This document shows, piece by piece, positions 1 through 7,255 of a DNA stretch of 15,204 nucleotides. Within the stretch, counting starts at the first letter, position 1. Each line of letters starts with the position of its first letter. Below the pieces are notes generated by a model. That model had not been told where the DNA came from. It saw only the letters and a program-made list of their open reading frames with translations, and did not search any database. The DNA comes from JBBRFH01 sp038224615 (GTDB lineage Bacteria; Planctomycetota; Phycisphaerae; Tepidisphaerales; Tepidisphaeraceae): positions 1-15,204 of the forward strand of contig JBBRFH010000053.1 of NCBI GenBank assembly GCA_038224615.1, written 5' to 3'. Both the position numbers and the translations under genes were made by a program.

Positions 1-1
1 G

Positions 2-586
2 CTTGGCATGGGCGCGCTGCTGGCGCTGTTGAGCATCCCGGAGTTCGGCTTGTCGCGCTGGTGGAACGGCTTCACGGAGTTCTGCGGCGCGATCGGCGTG
101 CCGCTATTCTTCGTCTTCGTCACCGCGGCGTCGGTTGCGGCGAGCGGGCGCATCGGGGCCGTCTCCCATTTCGGAATCGAAAGCGGCTTCGAGCGACCGC
201 AAAGCGGCTGGGTCGATCTCGGCTTTGAGTTCCCCGGCGGCGCTACCTACCCGATCACAGCGCTGGCGGCGGTCTGGTTGATCGGGGCAGCGTCGCGCGG
301 TTTCAAGGGACCACTCGGCTGGGTGCTCGCGTCAGCGCCGCTGGTTTACATCGGTCGCATCAGCTACGGGCTCTACGTGATTCATATGTTCGTTCCGCAC
401 ATAATCAACCACGCGCTCGGATGGGACACCGTGCCGCGCGGATGGACGCAGTTCGTGACGTACGTTGCGATCGCGATCGCGGCGGCGAGCGTGTCGTGGT
501 TCTGCTTTGAAGCGCCGATCAACCGGCTGAAGCGCTACTTCGAGTACGACAAGACCGCCCGCACCAAACCCGCCACATCGAACTGA
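2..586 (+). CDS. Acyltransferase family 3 (OafA/YrhL-like) membrane protein, C-terminal part
   Basis: This is the C-terminal part of an integral-membrane acyltransferase; the frame is open to the left window edge, so the true start lies outside. Counting from the first in-window Met (base 8), 192 residues are visible. Hydrophobic segments lie near residues 28-45, 79-95 and 146-166. The stretch YIGRISYGLYVIHMFV (114-129) is the hallmark of the last conserved block of acyltransferase-3 proteins, and WFCFEAPINRLKRYF (164-178) matches the usual terminal 'E-x-P...lkryF' helix ending. Family members O-acylate cell-surface glycans such as lipopolysaccharide or exopolysaccharide using a cytoplasmic acyl donor; the substrate here cannot be told. 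The last 52 bases overlap the convergent cobA-hemD gene. Confidence 0.85.
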   Translation, partial: LGMGALLALLSIPEFGLSRWWNGFTEFCGAIGVPLFFVFVTAASVAASGRIGAVSHFGIESGFERPQSGWVDLGFEFPGGATYPITALAAVWLIGAASRGFKGPLGWVLASAPLVYIGRISYGLYVIHMFVPHIINHALGWDTVPRGWTQFVTYVAIAIAAASVSWFCFEAPINRLKRYFEYDKTARTKPATSN

Positions 587-2154
587 TCCGCCTGCACCGT
601 CGAGCTTAGCCCGAGCGCGGTAAGCGTCTGCGTCGTCACCGGGCCGATGCTGGCGAGATTCACGCCGTCGAGCTTTTCCCGGTACGAATCGCCCAGCAGC
701 GCGACCAGATTCTTCGCGGTGCTGCTGCTGGTGAACGTCACCCAATCCACGCGCCCACCGGCGAAGGCTTCGACGACATCCTCGGGGAGGTGCGACGCGA
801 TGCGCGTTTCGTAGATCGTCACGTCCTCGACGGATGCCGCGCCCGCGCCGCGCAGCTTTTCGACGAGCACCGGGCGTGCGATGTCGGCCCGGAAAAGAAT
901 AAAACGGCCCCCCGCGACTTCACCGCGCGCGATCAGCTCATCCGCGAGCGCTTCTGCGATGAATTGTTCCGGGATGCAGTCCGGTTCGATGCACAGCAGA
1001 TCGCGCACGGCGCGAGCTGTCGCATCACCGACGACCGCGACCTTCACGCCTGCGAGGTGCCGCGCGTCCAGTTTGAGCGCTCTCATGCGCTCGACCATTG
1101 CGCGCACACCGCTTGCACTGGTGAAGACGAACCATTTTTTTTCGACACCACGATCAGCAGCTTCACTGGGTTGCGCCGCAGCCTGGTGAATGCGGGATGC
1201 CGATCGCAACACGTCGTCGACACGAGCCATGTCGGACACCGGCACGATCTCGATCGTTGGCGCTTCGAGCACGACAGCGCCGAGCGACTCGAGTTGCGCC
1301 GACAGGTCGCTCGACTGGTCGCGGGTTCGAGTGACGACCACTGTCTGTCCGTACAGCGGGCGCGTCTCGAACCAGTTGAGGCTTTCGCGCATCGACACGA
1401 CCTTGCCGACGATGGTGATCGCCGGCGCGCCGATGTGCGCGGCTTTCACTGCGCCTGCGATGGTGGCGATCGTCGCGACGCAGGTGCGCTGCTTGCCCGT
1501 GGTGCCCCACTGAATGGTTGCGGTGGGCGTGGTCGGGTCGAGACCGTGTTCGATGAGCTTGGTGCTGATGCGCGGGAGCGCCTTGACGCCCATATAGAAC
1601 GCGACGCACGGCAGGCGCGCGATGGCAGACCAGTCCAGATCGGTGGAGCCTTTGGCGGCGTCGCGCGCCTTGGCGTCATCGTCCTTGTACTGCTCTTCCT
1701 TCTCGTGGCCGGTGATGAGCGTGAAGGAGGAGTTGAAATCGCGGTGGGTGACGGGGATGCCCGCGTACGCCGGGGCGGCGATGGCCGCGGTGATGCCGGG
1801 GACGACGACGTAGGTGACGCCTGCCTGCCGGAGCGCCTCGCACTCTTCCCCGCCGCGCCCGAAGACGAACGGGTCGCCGCCCTTGAGGCGCACGACGCGA
1901 TGGCCGTGCCGGGCTTTCTCGACCAGCAGCGCGTTGATCTGGTCCTGCGTCATCGTATGTTTCGACGCCATCTTCCCGACGAACAAGTGCTCGGCATTGG
2001 GCGCATGCACCAACAGGCGAGGCGAAGAGAGGTAGTCGTAGACGACGACGTCCGCCTGGGCCAATAACTTCGCGCCGCGCAATGTCAGCAGCCCGGGATC
2101 GCCCGGGCCGGCGCCGACCAGCGCGACCATTCCTTTGGACAACAGATCACTCAT
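535..2154 (-). CDS. cobA-hemD: Fused uroporphyrinogen-III C-methyltransferase / uroporphyrinogen-III synthase
   Basis: This is a bifunctional tetrapyrrole enzyme of 539 residues. The N-terminal half (about 8-256) is an S-adenosylmethionine-dependent uroporphyrinogen-III methyltransferase (CobA/SumT), making precorrin-2 for siroheme and cobamides. It shows VGAGPGDPGLLT (13-24), RLKGGDPFVFGRGGEE (89-104), VPGITAA (118-124), GIPVTHR (132-138) and TGH (148-150). A charged insert at about 151-172 lengthens the loop after TGH. The C-terminal half (about 268-537) is a HemD uroporphyrinogen-III synthase, which closes hydroxymethylbilane into uroporphyrinogen III; it begins GQTVVVTRTRDQSSDLSAQL and has the paired motifs VFTSASGV (343-350) and TFTSSSTAKN (473-482). 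The start is supported by AAGAAGG (plus-strand 2165-2171), 10 bases upstream. Such fusions are known in several phyla. The enzyme should act in the cytoplasm. Its 3' end overlaps the convergent acyltransferase gene. Confidence 0.96.
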   Translation of the reverse strand: MSDLLSKGMVALVGAGPGDPGLLTLRGAKLLAQADVVVYDYLSSPRLLVHAPNAEHLFVGKMASKHTMTQDQINALLVEKARHGHRVVRLKGGDPFVFGRGGEECEALRQAGVTYVVVPGITAAIAAPAYAGIPVTHRDFNSSFTLITGHEKEEQYKDDDAKARDAAKGSTDLDWSAIARLPCVAFYMGVKALPRISTKLIEHGLDPTTPTATIQWGTTGKQRTCVATIATIAGAVKAAHIGAPAITIVGKVVSMRESLNWFETRPLYGQTVVVTRTRDQSSDLSAQLESLGAVVLEAPTIEIVPVSDMARVDDVLRSASRIHQAAAQPSEAADRGVEKKWFVFTSASGVRAMVERMRALKLDARHLAGVKVAVVGDATARAVRDLLCIEPDCIPEQFIAEALADELIARGEVAGGRFILFRADIARPVLVEKLRGAGAASVEDVTIYETRIASHLPEDVVEAFAGGRVDWVTFTSSSTAKNLVALLGDSYREKLDGVNLASIGPVTTQTLTALGLSSTVQADQFDVAGLVRAVLSYSK

Positions 2155-2230
2155 CGCAAATCAACCTTCTTAAGCGACTTGTTAATTATGCCGCCTGTGC
2201 GGCCGATGACGCCTATGAGGACTGCATCAT

Positions 2231-2599
2231 ATGCCCACGCTGCTGGAAACTCCCGTCGTTCGCCTCGATACCGATGGTCCCAATCGCCGCATCTTTCCGC
2301 GACAGCAGGCGTACGGCCACATCCACGGCCAGCGCCTTGACCGCAACGTCCCCGCGGCGCGCTGCAATCCGCACATGGCGTTGGCGTTGCGCGATCTTTC
2401 GATCGGCGGAGTGAGCGGGTGGTCGCAAACGGAACTGAATGCCGGCGAGCGACTGCTGCTGTTCTTCCCGCCTGAAGGCCTGCACCGCGGCTTCGACGTC
2501 CGCGGCCGCGTCGTACGCTGCGAGATGAGCACGCTCGGCTTCCGCATCGCGATCGCATTCGAGGCAACGCTTGAAACCGCTCTTCGCAAAGCGGCCTGA
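2231..2599 (+). CDS. PilZ domain protein (c-di-GMP receptor)
   Basis: This 122-residue protein consists essentially of one PilZ domain. Both c-di-GMP-binding signatures are intact: RxxxR at R20-IFP-R24 (within RRIFPR) and D/NxSxxG at D55-L-S57-IG-G60. They are followed by the usual beta-barrel strands (LLLFFPPE, 75-82; GRVVRCEMSTLGFRIAIAFE, 92-111). Stand-alone PilZ proteins bind c-di-GMP and pass the signal to a partner controlling motility, exopolysaccharide or development; the partner is not evident here. The start is supported by GAGG at 2217-2220, 10 bases before ATG. The gene is divergent from cobA-hemD across a 76-base gap that must hold both promoters, and hisA follows 104 bases downstream in the same direction. 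Confidence 0.88.
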   Translation: MPTLLETPVVRLDTDGPNRRIFPRQQAYGHIHGQRLDRNVPAARCNPHMALALRDLSIGGVSGWSQTELNAGERLLLFFPPEGLHRGFDVRGRVVRCEMSTLGFRIAIAFEATLETALRKAA

Positions 2600-2669
2600 T
2601 CGCGTCCACCGGCTTCAGCAGGCGATGAGCTTCCATCGCTGCGTTTGCGGCGCTGCTGGTTCGATCAAT

Positions 2670-2685
2670 CGACGACCGCTCGTCG
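2670..2685. other. Small inverted repeat between the pilZ gene and hisA
   Basis: CGACGA and TCGTCG form a perfect 6-bp stem around the loop CCGC in the 104-base gap between the pilZ-domain gene and hisA. There is no clean T-run after it, so it could be a weak or Rho-assisted transcription end or a leader hairpin of hisA. No strong ribosome binding site is visible before hisA. Confidence 0.3.
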
Positions 2686-2703
2686 TTCCGCTAAAACGGG
2701 CGC

Positions 2704-3453
2704 ATGACCCCGTCCTCTCCATTCACCGTGATGCCCTCGATCGACCTGCGCAGCGGGCAAGTCGTGCGGCTGAAGCAGGGCGACTACACGCAGCAGATTA
2801 ACTACGCCGTCGATCCGCTCGACACCGCGCGGCAATTCCGGGCCGAAGGGGCGACGTGGATGCACATCGTCGACCTCGACGGCGCTAAGGAAGGTCGGAT
2901 CATGCAGACCGACCTCATCGGCCGGATGATCGAGGCGTCGCAACTCAAGGTGCAGGTGGGCGGCGGGGTGCGGTCGGCGTCTGACGTGGACGCCCTGCTG
3001 TCTGTCGGCGCGTCCCGCGTGGTCATCGGCACCAAGGCGATCGAGGACTGGAATTGGTTTGAATCGCTGGCGAAAGAGGCGAAGTACGGGCAGAAACTAA
3101 CGCTGGCGATCGACGCCAAGGATGGAATGATCGCCACCCGCGGCTGGACCGAGACGAGCGGCCTGTCCGCCGTCGAAATCGCCGGCCGGGTGTCGGATTG
3201 GGATCTCGCGGGGCTGCTCTACACCGATGTCGCGCGCGATGGCATGTTGCAAGGCCCGAACATGGAGCACACCCGCAAGCTGGCCGAATCCGGCAAAGTG
3301 CCGGTGATCGCGTCGGGTGGTGTGGGGTCGCTGGAGCACATCCGCGCGTTGCTCGATCTCCCCGTCTGGGGCGCGATTGTCGGCCGCTCACTGTACGAGC
3401 GAAAGGTCATCCTGAAAGACGCGATCGATCTCGTAAAGCAGGCTGGTCGATGA
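2704..3453 (+). CDS. hisA: Phosphoribosylformimino-AICAR ribotide isomerase
   Basis: HisA catalyses the fourth step of histidine biosynthesis, an Amadori rearrangement of ProFAR to PRFAR, on a (beta/alpha)8 barrel. The 249 residues fit the family length. The two catalytic aspartates are D14 (in MPSIDLRSGQVVRLKQGDY, 10-28) and D137 (in AIDAKDG, 135-141). The phosphate-binding loops VGGGVRS (85-91) and ASGGVGS (203-209) and the motif TDVARDGMLQGPN (174-186) are intact. The last motif favours HisA over the paralogue HisF. The start is uncertain: the ATG at 2704 lacks a clear ribosome binding site, and an internal ATG at 2731 would give a shorter but still complete protein beginning MPSIDL. No other his gene lies in the window. 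Confidence 0.95.
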   Translation: MTPSSPFTVMPSIDLRSGQVVRLKQGDYTQQINYAVDPLDTARQFRAEGATWMHIVDLDGAKEGRIMQTDLIGRMIEASQLKVQVGGGVRSASDVDALLSVGASRVVIGTKAIEDWNWFESLAKEAKYGQKLTLAIDAKDGMIATRGWTETSGLSAVEIAGRVSDWDLAGLLYTDVARDGMLQGPNMEHTRKLAESGKVPVIASGGVGSLEHIRALLDLPVWGAIVGRSLYERKVILKDAIDLVKQAGR

Positions 3454-3463
3454 ACTTGCAGTG

Positions 3464-3483
3464 TGTCAGACACCTGTCAGACA
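3464..3483. repeat. Tandem TGTCAGACA motif downstream of hisA
   Basis: TGTCAGACA occurs at 3464-3472 and again at 3475-3483, separated by CC, within 30 bases of the hisA stop. The first copy sits in a short dyad, GTGTCAGACAC. The same nonamer recurs after parB (11532-11540) and at the start of the gene at 14171-14896 (14896-14904). This points to a dispersed short repeat or shared regulatory word. Confidence 0.55.
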
Positions 3484-3509
3484 TCGCATGTCGTAACGCC
3501 ATGCCCCAT

Positions 3510-3537
3510 GAATCCGCCGGCCAAGGCCGGCGGCTTC
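3510..3537. terminator. Long palindrome between convergent hisA and glycosyltransferase genes
   Basis: CCGCCGGCCAAGGCCGGCGG (3514-3533) is a perfect palindrome around CAAG. It extends to GAA...TTC (3510-3512 with 3535-3537) after one mismatch. It lies in the 109-base gap between two converging genes, the expected place for a bidirectional terminator. There is no clean U-tract on either strand, so it may instead be a REP-like extragenic palindrome. Confidence 0.6.
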
Positions 3538-3562
3538 ATAAAACGCTGGTTTGGTCGGGTCG

Positions 3563-4762
3563 TTACGCCATTGCGGACGCGTGGTGCAGGCCGATTTCGC
3601 CGCGGATGATCTCGTCGTAGTAGGTCGACCACGCGAGGGCGCAGCTCTTGGCGTTATAGGTTCGCAGTGCCCATTCGCGGGCGACTTCGCCGGTCTCCTT
3701 GGCGCGCTCGGGGTCGGCCAGCCAGGTGTTCAACGCCTCAGCGATGGCAGGAATCTCCAGAGGGACGACCTGTCCGACCTGGTTGGCTTCCACCTGCTTG
3801 GCGAGCGCGACGTGGTCGCTCACGATGACCGGCGTGCCGGCGGCGCACGATTCGATGACCGTCAAGCCAAAGTTCTCCGAATGGCTTGGCAGGACGAACA
3901 CCCGCGACTCGACATAGGCGGCCGTTCGCACGTTGCCTTCGAGCATGCCGGGGAACAGCACGCGATCGGTCAGTCCGTGTTGCGCGACGAGCTTGCGCAA
4001 CTCGCCTTCGTATCCCTCCTGCGACGACGGGCCGGCGATCACCAGCTTGGTTGTCTTGTCCTTGACCTGCGCAAAGGCGGGAATGAGCAAGTCGAGACCC
4101 TTGCGCGGATGCAGTCGGCCGAGGAACAGGACGAACGTCGAATCCTCGAGTTGCGGAAACGCCCGTCGAAAGATGCCGCTGGCGGGAAGACGTTCAAACA
4201 ATTCCAGGTCGGCGGCGTATGGCTGGATAATCGCCGGCGTGTGCAGGCGCCACTCGGCCGTCAGCTGCTGCTCGGTTTCGTCGCTGTAGTGCAGCGCGGC
4301 GGCGGTCGCGAGGTTTTTCTTCATCCGCACGGCCATGTAGATCTGCTTCTTCAGCCGCGATTGCTGCATCGACCACGGTTCAAGCGTGCCGTGCAGGCTG
4401 AAGAGGAACGGCACGTCCAGCTCGCGCGCGATGACCGCGGCGCGGTGCTGGATTTCTTCCCACAGGCCATGAATGTGAACGATGTTGGCAGTGACGATCG
4501 TGTCGCGCAGGACACGGGAGATCTTCGGGTGCCATGCCATGACAGCGGTCGACGGACCGATGAGTTCGAGATACGCCCCGGCGTCCTGCATCGCCTGCGC
4601 CGCCGAGACGTCGAAGTCCTGCGGGTAGGTGCTGACGACCGTGACGGTCATCCCCAGCTCGATCTCGGCCTTGATCAGCGCGACGAGTTGCGTGGTCGTG
4701 CCGCCGGCGCGCGGGTCTACGGTGGAAATCACGTGAACAACATGCGGAAGCGCACCGGCCAT
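3563..4762 (-). CDS. GT4-family glycosyltransferase
   Basis: This is a 399-residue GT-B fold, retaining glycosyltransferase of family GT4, probably cytoplasmic or peripheral to the membrane, transferring sugar from a nucleotide-sugar donor. The N-terminal acceptor domain begins MAGALPHVVHVISTVDPRAGG and includes VHIHGLWEE. The C-terminal donor domain has LFLGRLHPRKGLD and the EX7E signature within SENFGLTVIESCAAGTPVIV. The frame is open 58 codons further upstream, but that extension looks unlike protein. The ATG at 4760-4762 was chosen because it starts the first beta strand and has AGAGGAT about 7 bases upstream. The substrate is unknown; exopolysaccharide or lipopolysaccharide assembly is the usual role. 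It stands alone between a convergent hisA and a divergent gene. Confidence 0.92.
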   Translation of the reverse strand: MAGALPHVVHVISTVDPRAGGTTTQLVALIKAEIELGMTVTVVSTYPQDFDVSAAQAMQDAGAYLELIGPSTAVMAWHPKISRVLRDTIVTANIVHIHGLWEEIQHRAAVIARELDVPFLFSLHGTLEPWSMQQSRLKKQIYMAVRMKKNLATAAALHYSDETEQQLTAEWRLHTPAIIQPYAADLELFERLPASGIFRRAFPQLEDSTFVLFLGRLHPRKGLDLLIPAFAQVKDKTTKLVIAGPSSQEGYEGELRKLVAQHGLTDRVLFPGMLEGNVRTAAYVESRVFVLPSHSENFGLTVIESCAAGTPVIVSDHVALAKQVEANQVGQVVPLEIPAIAEALNTWLADPERAKETGEVAREWALRTYNAKSCALAWSTYYDEIIRGEIGLHHASAMA

Positions 4763-5035
4763 CAAAAGATCCTCTGGCAGCAGCGTCGGGAGCGCGTAAG
4801 CGAATACGCGACAATGACGTGCGAGCGGAGTATACCCCATGAAACGCCATGTCCAACGCGAAAAACCCTTGGCGCTGCGACTGCCCAAAGAATCCTCGCT
4901 CGCGTGGTTTCGCCCCGCTCCCGCGACCTTGGGCACTGGTTAAAGCGGCCGGATCGCGTCTGCCGCGTGGCAGTCACAAAAAACTTTAGAAAAAATTCTC
5001 AAGTTCGCGAACGAGGACGTCCGATAACGGAAGAT
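4763..5035. other. Divergent intergenic region with A-rich tract and GTTCGCGAAC palindrome
   Basis: This 273-base gap separates the divergent glycosyltransferase and helix-turn-helix membrane protein genes and must hold both promoters. Bases about 4977-4997 are markedly A-rich in an otherwise GC-rich setting. They are followed by the perfect 10-bp palindrome GTTCGCGAAC at 5003-5012, 24 bases before the start codon at 5036, where an operator could lie. No confident -35/-10 pair was recognised. Confidence 0.4.
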
Positions 5036-5761
5036 ATGGCAGACACGATTTCTCACGTTTGGCAGACGGTCGAACAGGCCGCTGTGACTTTGAACTGCTC
5101 CACCCGCACCATCGCCCGCCGGATTTCCGGGGGTGGAATGGAATCACGCGTCGACGACAACGGGCGAAGGCTCGTGCTCGTGCAGACGATGTCGCCGGGA
5201 TCGGACGTTGCCACCGACGCAACCGACCCGCTCGACCAAGGCAATCCCGGGACGTCTATCGCGACGCCGGTTCAGCCCGAAGGCTTGATGGTCAACGAGA
5301 AGGCCGCCGGCGTGCTGGCTGTGCTGCAATCGACCATCGATGCCGCCCGCGAGGACGCACAAGTCGCCCGCGCCGGCGCCCGCTGGGCCTGGGCCGGCAT
5401 CGGCGCCCTGGCGTTGGCGCTGGCGGTCACGACGGTCGTACTCAACCAGTCGGCCACCCGTGCCGAGGTGAAGGCGACCATGCTCGAGGAGCAAGTCAGC
5501 AGCGCCAAGGCAGAGCTTGGTCAGACACGCAACGACCTGATGGCCGCACACTCCGCCCGTGTGGTTGCAGAGCACGAGAAGACCATCGCGATCGCCAAGG
5601 AAAAGAACGCCGAAGACAAGCTGAAAGACATCGAAGCCGCCCGTCAGACGGCCGCTGTCACTTTGCAAGCGGTACAGCCTGTCGAGCAGAAGAAGCCGAC
5701 GACGCAGCCGTCGTCGCCGCTCAAGGCGCTGGTCAACCTCTTCGACATCGAAGGTCGCTGA
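5036..5761 (+). CDS. Predicted helix-turn-helix, single-pass membrane, coiled-coil protein of unknown function
   Basis: This protein has 241 residues. The N-terminus, VWQTVEQAAVTLNCSTRTIARR (8-29) continuing to GRRLVLV (43-49), resembles the excisionase/MerR-like winged helix-turn-helix ('T-x-x-E-A-A...S-x-R-T-I-x-R-x-I...G-R-R-L'). A linker rich in D, T and P follows (about 50-85). A single hydrophobic helix lies near WAWAGIGALALALAVTTVVL (117-136). After it comes a heptad-like charged region (about 141-207, with MLEEQVSSAKAELGQTRNDL) and a short tail ending FDIEGR. The start is the ATG at 5036 with GGAAG just upstream; the frame stays open far upstream only because it runs antisense to the glycosyltransferase gene. 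I do not recognise a named family. A membrane-tethered DNA-binding protein or an adaptor is possible. It is convergent with nuoF across 46 bases. Confidence 0.75.
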   Translation: MADTISHVWQTVEQAAVTLNCSTRTIARRISGGGMESRVDDNGRRLVLVQTMSPGSDVATDATDPLDQGNPGTSIATPVQPEGLMVNEKAAGVLAVLQSTIDAAREDAQVARAGARWAWAGIGALALALAVTTVVLNQSATRAEVKATMLEEQVSSAKAELGQTRNDLMAAHSARVVAEHEKTIAIAKEKNAEDKLKDIEAARQTAAVTLQAVQPVEQKKPTTQPSSPLKALVNLFDIEGR

Positions 5762-5807
5762 GGCTTCACCCGATTTCGGACCCGCTTCGCTCTGCGAATC
5801 GTTTCGA

Positions 5808-7166
5808 TCACCGCGTGTTGCTGCCCATCGGCGTCAGCACGTTAGTGCGGCTCGAGCCTGCAAGCTTCAGTGCGACGCGCTTGGTGGTTTCTTCCGGGCA
5901 GCGCGCGGCGAACTCGTCGTAGAACTTGGTGACGAACGTGCGCGTCGCCCAGGCGGTGCCGTCAGCCAGGCCGCAGATCGTGGTGCCGGGCATGATGCCC
6001 ATGGTTTTTTCGAGCTCGAGCAGCATCTCGAGATCGCGCGCTTTTCCGTCGCCGGCGACGACGCGATCGAGGATCTTCTTCATCCAGTGCGAGCCCTCGC
6101 GGCACGGCGTACATTGGCCGCAGCTTTCGTGCGAGTAGAAGCGCACGCAGTTGCGCAGCGCCTTCACCATGTCGGTGTGTTCGTTCATCACGATCATGCC
6201 CGCGGTGCCCAGGCCGAGGCAGCCGCCGCGGAAGCGGACGTCGTCGAAATCGAGCTTGATGTCGAGCTGGTTGGTGCCGAGCACGCCCATCGAGATGCCG
6301 CCGCAGATGGAGGCCTTGTACGCGCCGCCCTTCATGCCGCCGCCGAGGGTGTTGATGGCGTAGTCGAGGGTGATGCCGAGCTCGTCCTCGTACACGCCGG
6401 GCTTGTTGATGTGCCCGCTCATGCCGTACAGCTTCGGCCCAGGCGACGAGGGCGTGCCCATCGTCTTGAACCACGCCGGGCCTTTCTCGAGGATCATCGG
6501 GACGTTCATCAACGTCTCGACGTTATTGATTACGGTGGGCTTGGAAAACGCGCCGGCGATCGCAGGGAACGGCGGCTTGTTGCGCGGCCAGCCGCGCTTG
6601 CCTTCGAGCGCCTCGAGCAGGCCGGTCTCTTCGCCGCAAATGTACGCGCCCGCGCCGCGGTGAACGTAGCACTCGATCTTCTTGCCCGACCCGAACACGC
6701 CGTTGCCGCCGAAGATGCCGTGGTCGTACGCTTCCTTGATCGCGAACTCCAGCACCTTGGCGCTGTAGTGGTACTCGCCGCGGATGAAGATGTAGGCGAT
6801 GTCGCACTGCGTGGCCAGCGCGCAGATGGCGATGCCCTCCAGCAGCAGGTGCGGGTCGTAGTTCATCACGTAGCGGTCTTTGAACGTGCCCGGCTCGGAC
6901 TCATCGGCGTTGACCGTGAGGTAGTGCGTCGTCTTCTTCTCTTTGGGAATGAACGACCACTTCTGCCCGGCCCCGAACCCCGCCCCACCGCGGCCGCGCA
7001 GACCCGAGTCGGTCACCGTCTTGACGATGTCCGCCGGCGCCATCTCCAGTGCCTTCTTGAGTTGCGCGTAGCCGCCGGTGGCAACGTAATCGTCGTAGGT
7101 GATGAGCTTACGCTTTTCGGGATCGAGCGGAATACGCTTCGTCAGAACCGGTTCAGTGAACGCCAT
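5808..7166 (-). CDS. nuoF: NADH-quinone oxidoreductase subunit F
   Basis: NuoF is the NADH-oxidising subunit of respiratory complex I, on the cytoplasmic peripheral arm, carrying FMN and the N3 4Fe-4S cluster. The 452 residues show the NADH-binding glycine-rich stretch GLRGRGGAGFGAGQKW (55-70), the FMN-site segment NADESEPGTFKDR (86-98), and GAGAYICGEETGLLEALEGK (171-190). The N3 ligands are C349, C352 and C355 (SCGQCTPCREG), with C398 (TTICGLAD). All cofactor motifs are intact. The tail after about residue 425 is low in conservation signals. The start ATG has only a weak AGG about 11 bases upstream. It is last in the nuoD-vapBC-nuoE-nuoF series; nuoG, its frequent neighbour, is not downstream. 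Confidence 0.97.
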   Translation of the reverse strand: MAFTEPVLTKRIPLDPEKRKLITYDDYVATGGYAQLKKALEMAPADIVKTVTDSGLRGRGGAGFGAGQKWSFIPKEKKTTHYLTVNADESEPGTFKDRYVMNYDPHLLLEGIAICALATQCDIAYIFIRGEYHYSAKVLEFAIKEAYDHGIFGGNGVFGSGKKIECYVHRGAGAYICGEETGLLEALEGKRGWPRNKPPFPAIAGAFSKPTVINNVETLMNVPMILEKGPAWFKTMGTPSSPGPKLYGMSGHINKPGVYEDELGITLDYAINTLGGGMKGGAYKASICGGISMGVLGTNQLDIKLDFDDVRFRGGCLGLGTAGMIVMNEHTDMVKALRNCVRFYSHESCGQCTPCREGSHWMKKILDRVVAGDGKARDLEMLLELEKTMGIMPGTTICGLADGTAWATRTFVTKFYDEFAARCPEETTKRVALKLAGSSRTNVLTPMGSNTR

Positions 7167-7180
7167 GATGATTAACCTGT

Positions 7181-7236
7181 GTAGGGTGCGATCAATCGCA
7201 CCGCCGAACGTGATGGTGCGATCAATCGCACCCTAC
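7181..7236. repeat. Composite inverted repeat between nuoE and nuoF
   Basis: Two identical copies of GGTGCGATCAATCGCACC lie at 7185-7202 and 7215-7232. Each is itself a hairpin (7-bp stem, loop TCAA). The pair is flanked by GTAG (7181-7184) and CTAC (7233-7236), so the whole 56-base unit is also a large inverted repeat with 22-base arms around a 12-base spacer. It fills most of the 89-base gap between nuoE and nuoF. It could be a REP/BIME-like or miniature mobile element, or an RNA structure that attenuates or processes the nuoE-nuoF transcript. Confidence 0.85.
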
Positions 7237-7255
7237 TGCTGGCAGACATCAATTG

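Noticed and set aside
790..2067. Long open frame on the plus strand antisense to cobA-hemD
   Set aside because: Its translation is rich in Arg, Asp and His with no domain signal, as expected for the complement of a GC-rich gene; the minus-strand frame has all CobA and HemD motifs.
4726..4742. Second parS-like sequence with a TCACGTGA core
   Set aside because: Only the 8-base core matches; the flanking halves are not palindromic, and it codes for the conserved VVHVIST strand of the glycosyltransferase.
3551..5035. N-terminal extension of the gene at 5036-5761 by almost 500 codons
   Set aside because: The extension is antisense to the glycosyltransferase gene and the true protein starts at an ATG with a nearby ribosome binding site.
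5762..5807. Terminator between the helix-turn-helix membrane protein gene and nuoF
   Set aside because: Only a bulged, short stem (CGATTTCG with CGAATCG) with no T-run could be drawn, too weak to call.
6087..7175. Long plus-strand open frame antisense to nuoF
   Set aside because: It mirrors nuoF codon bias and shows no recognisable motif; nuoF is complete on the other strand.
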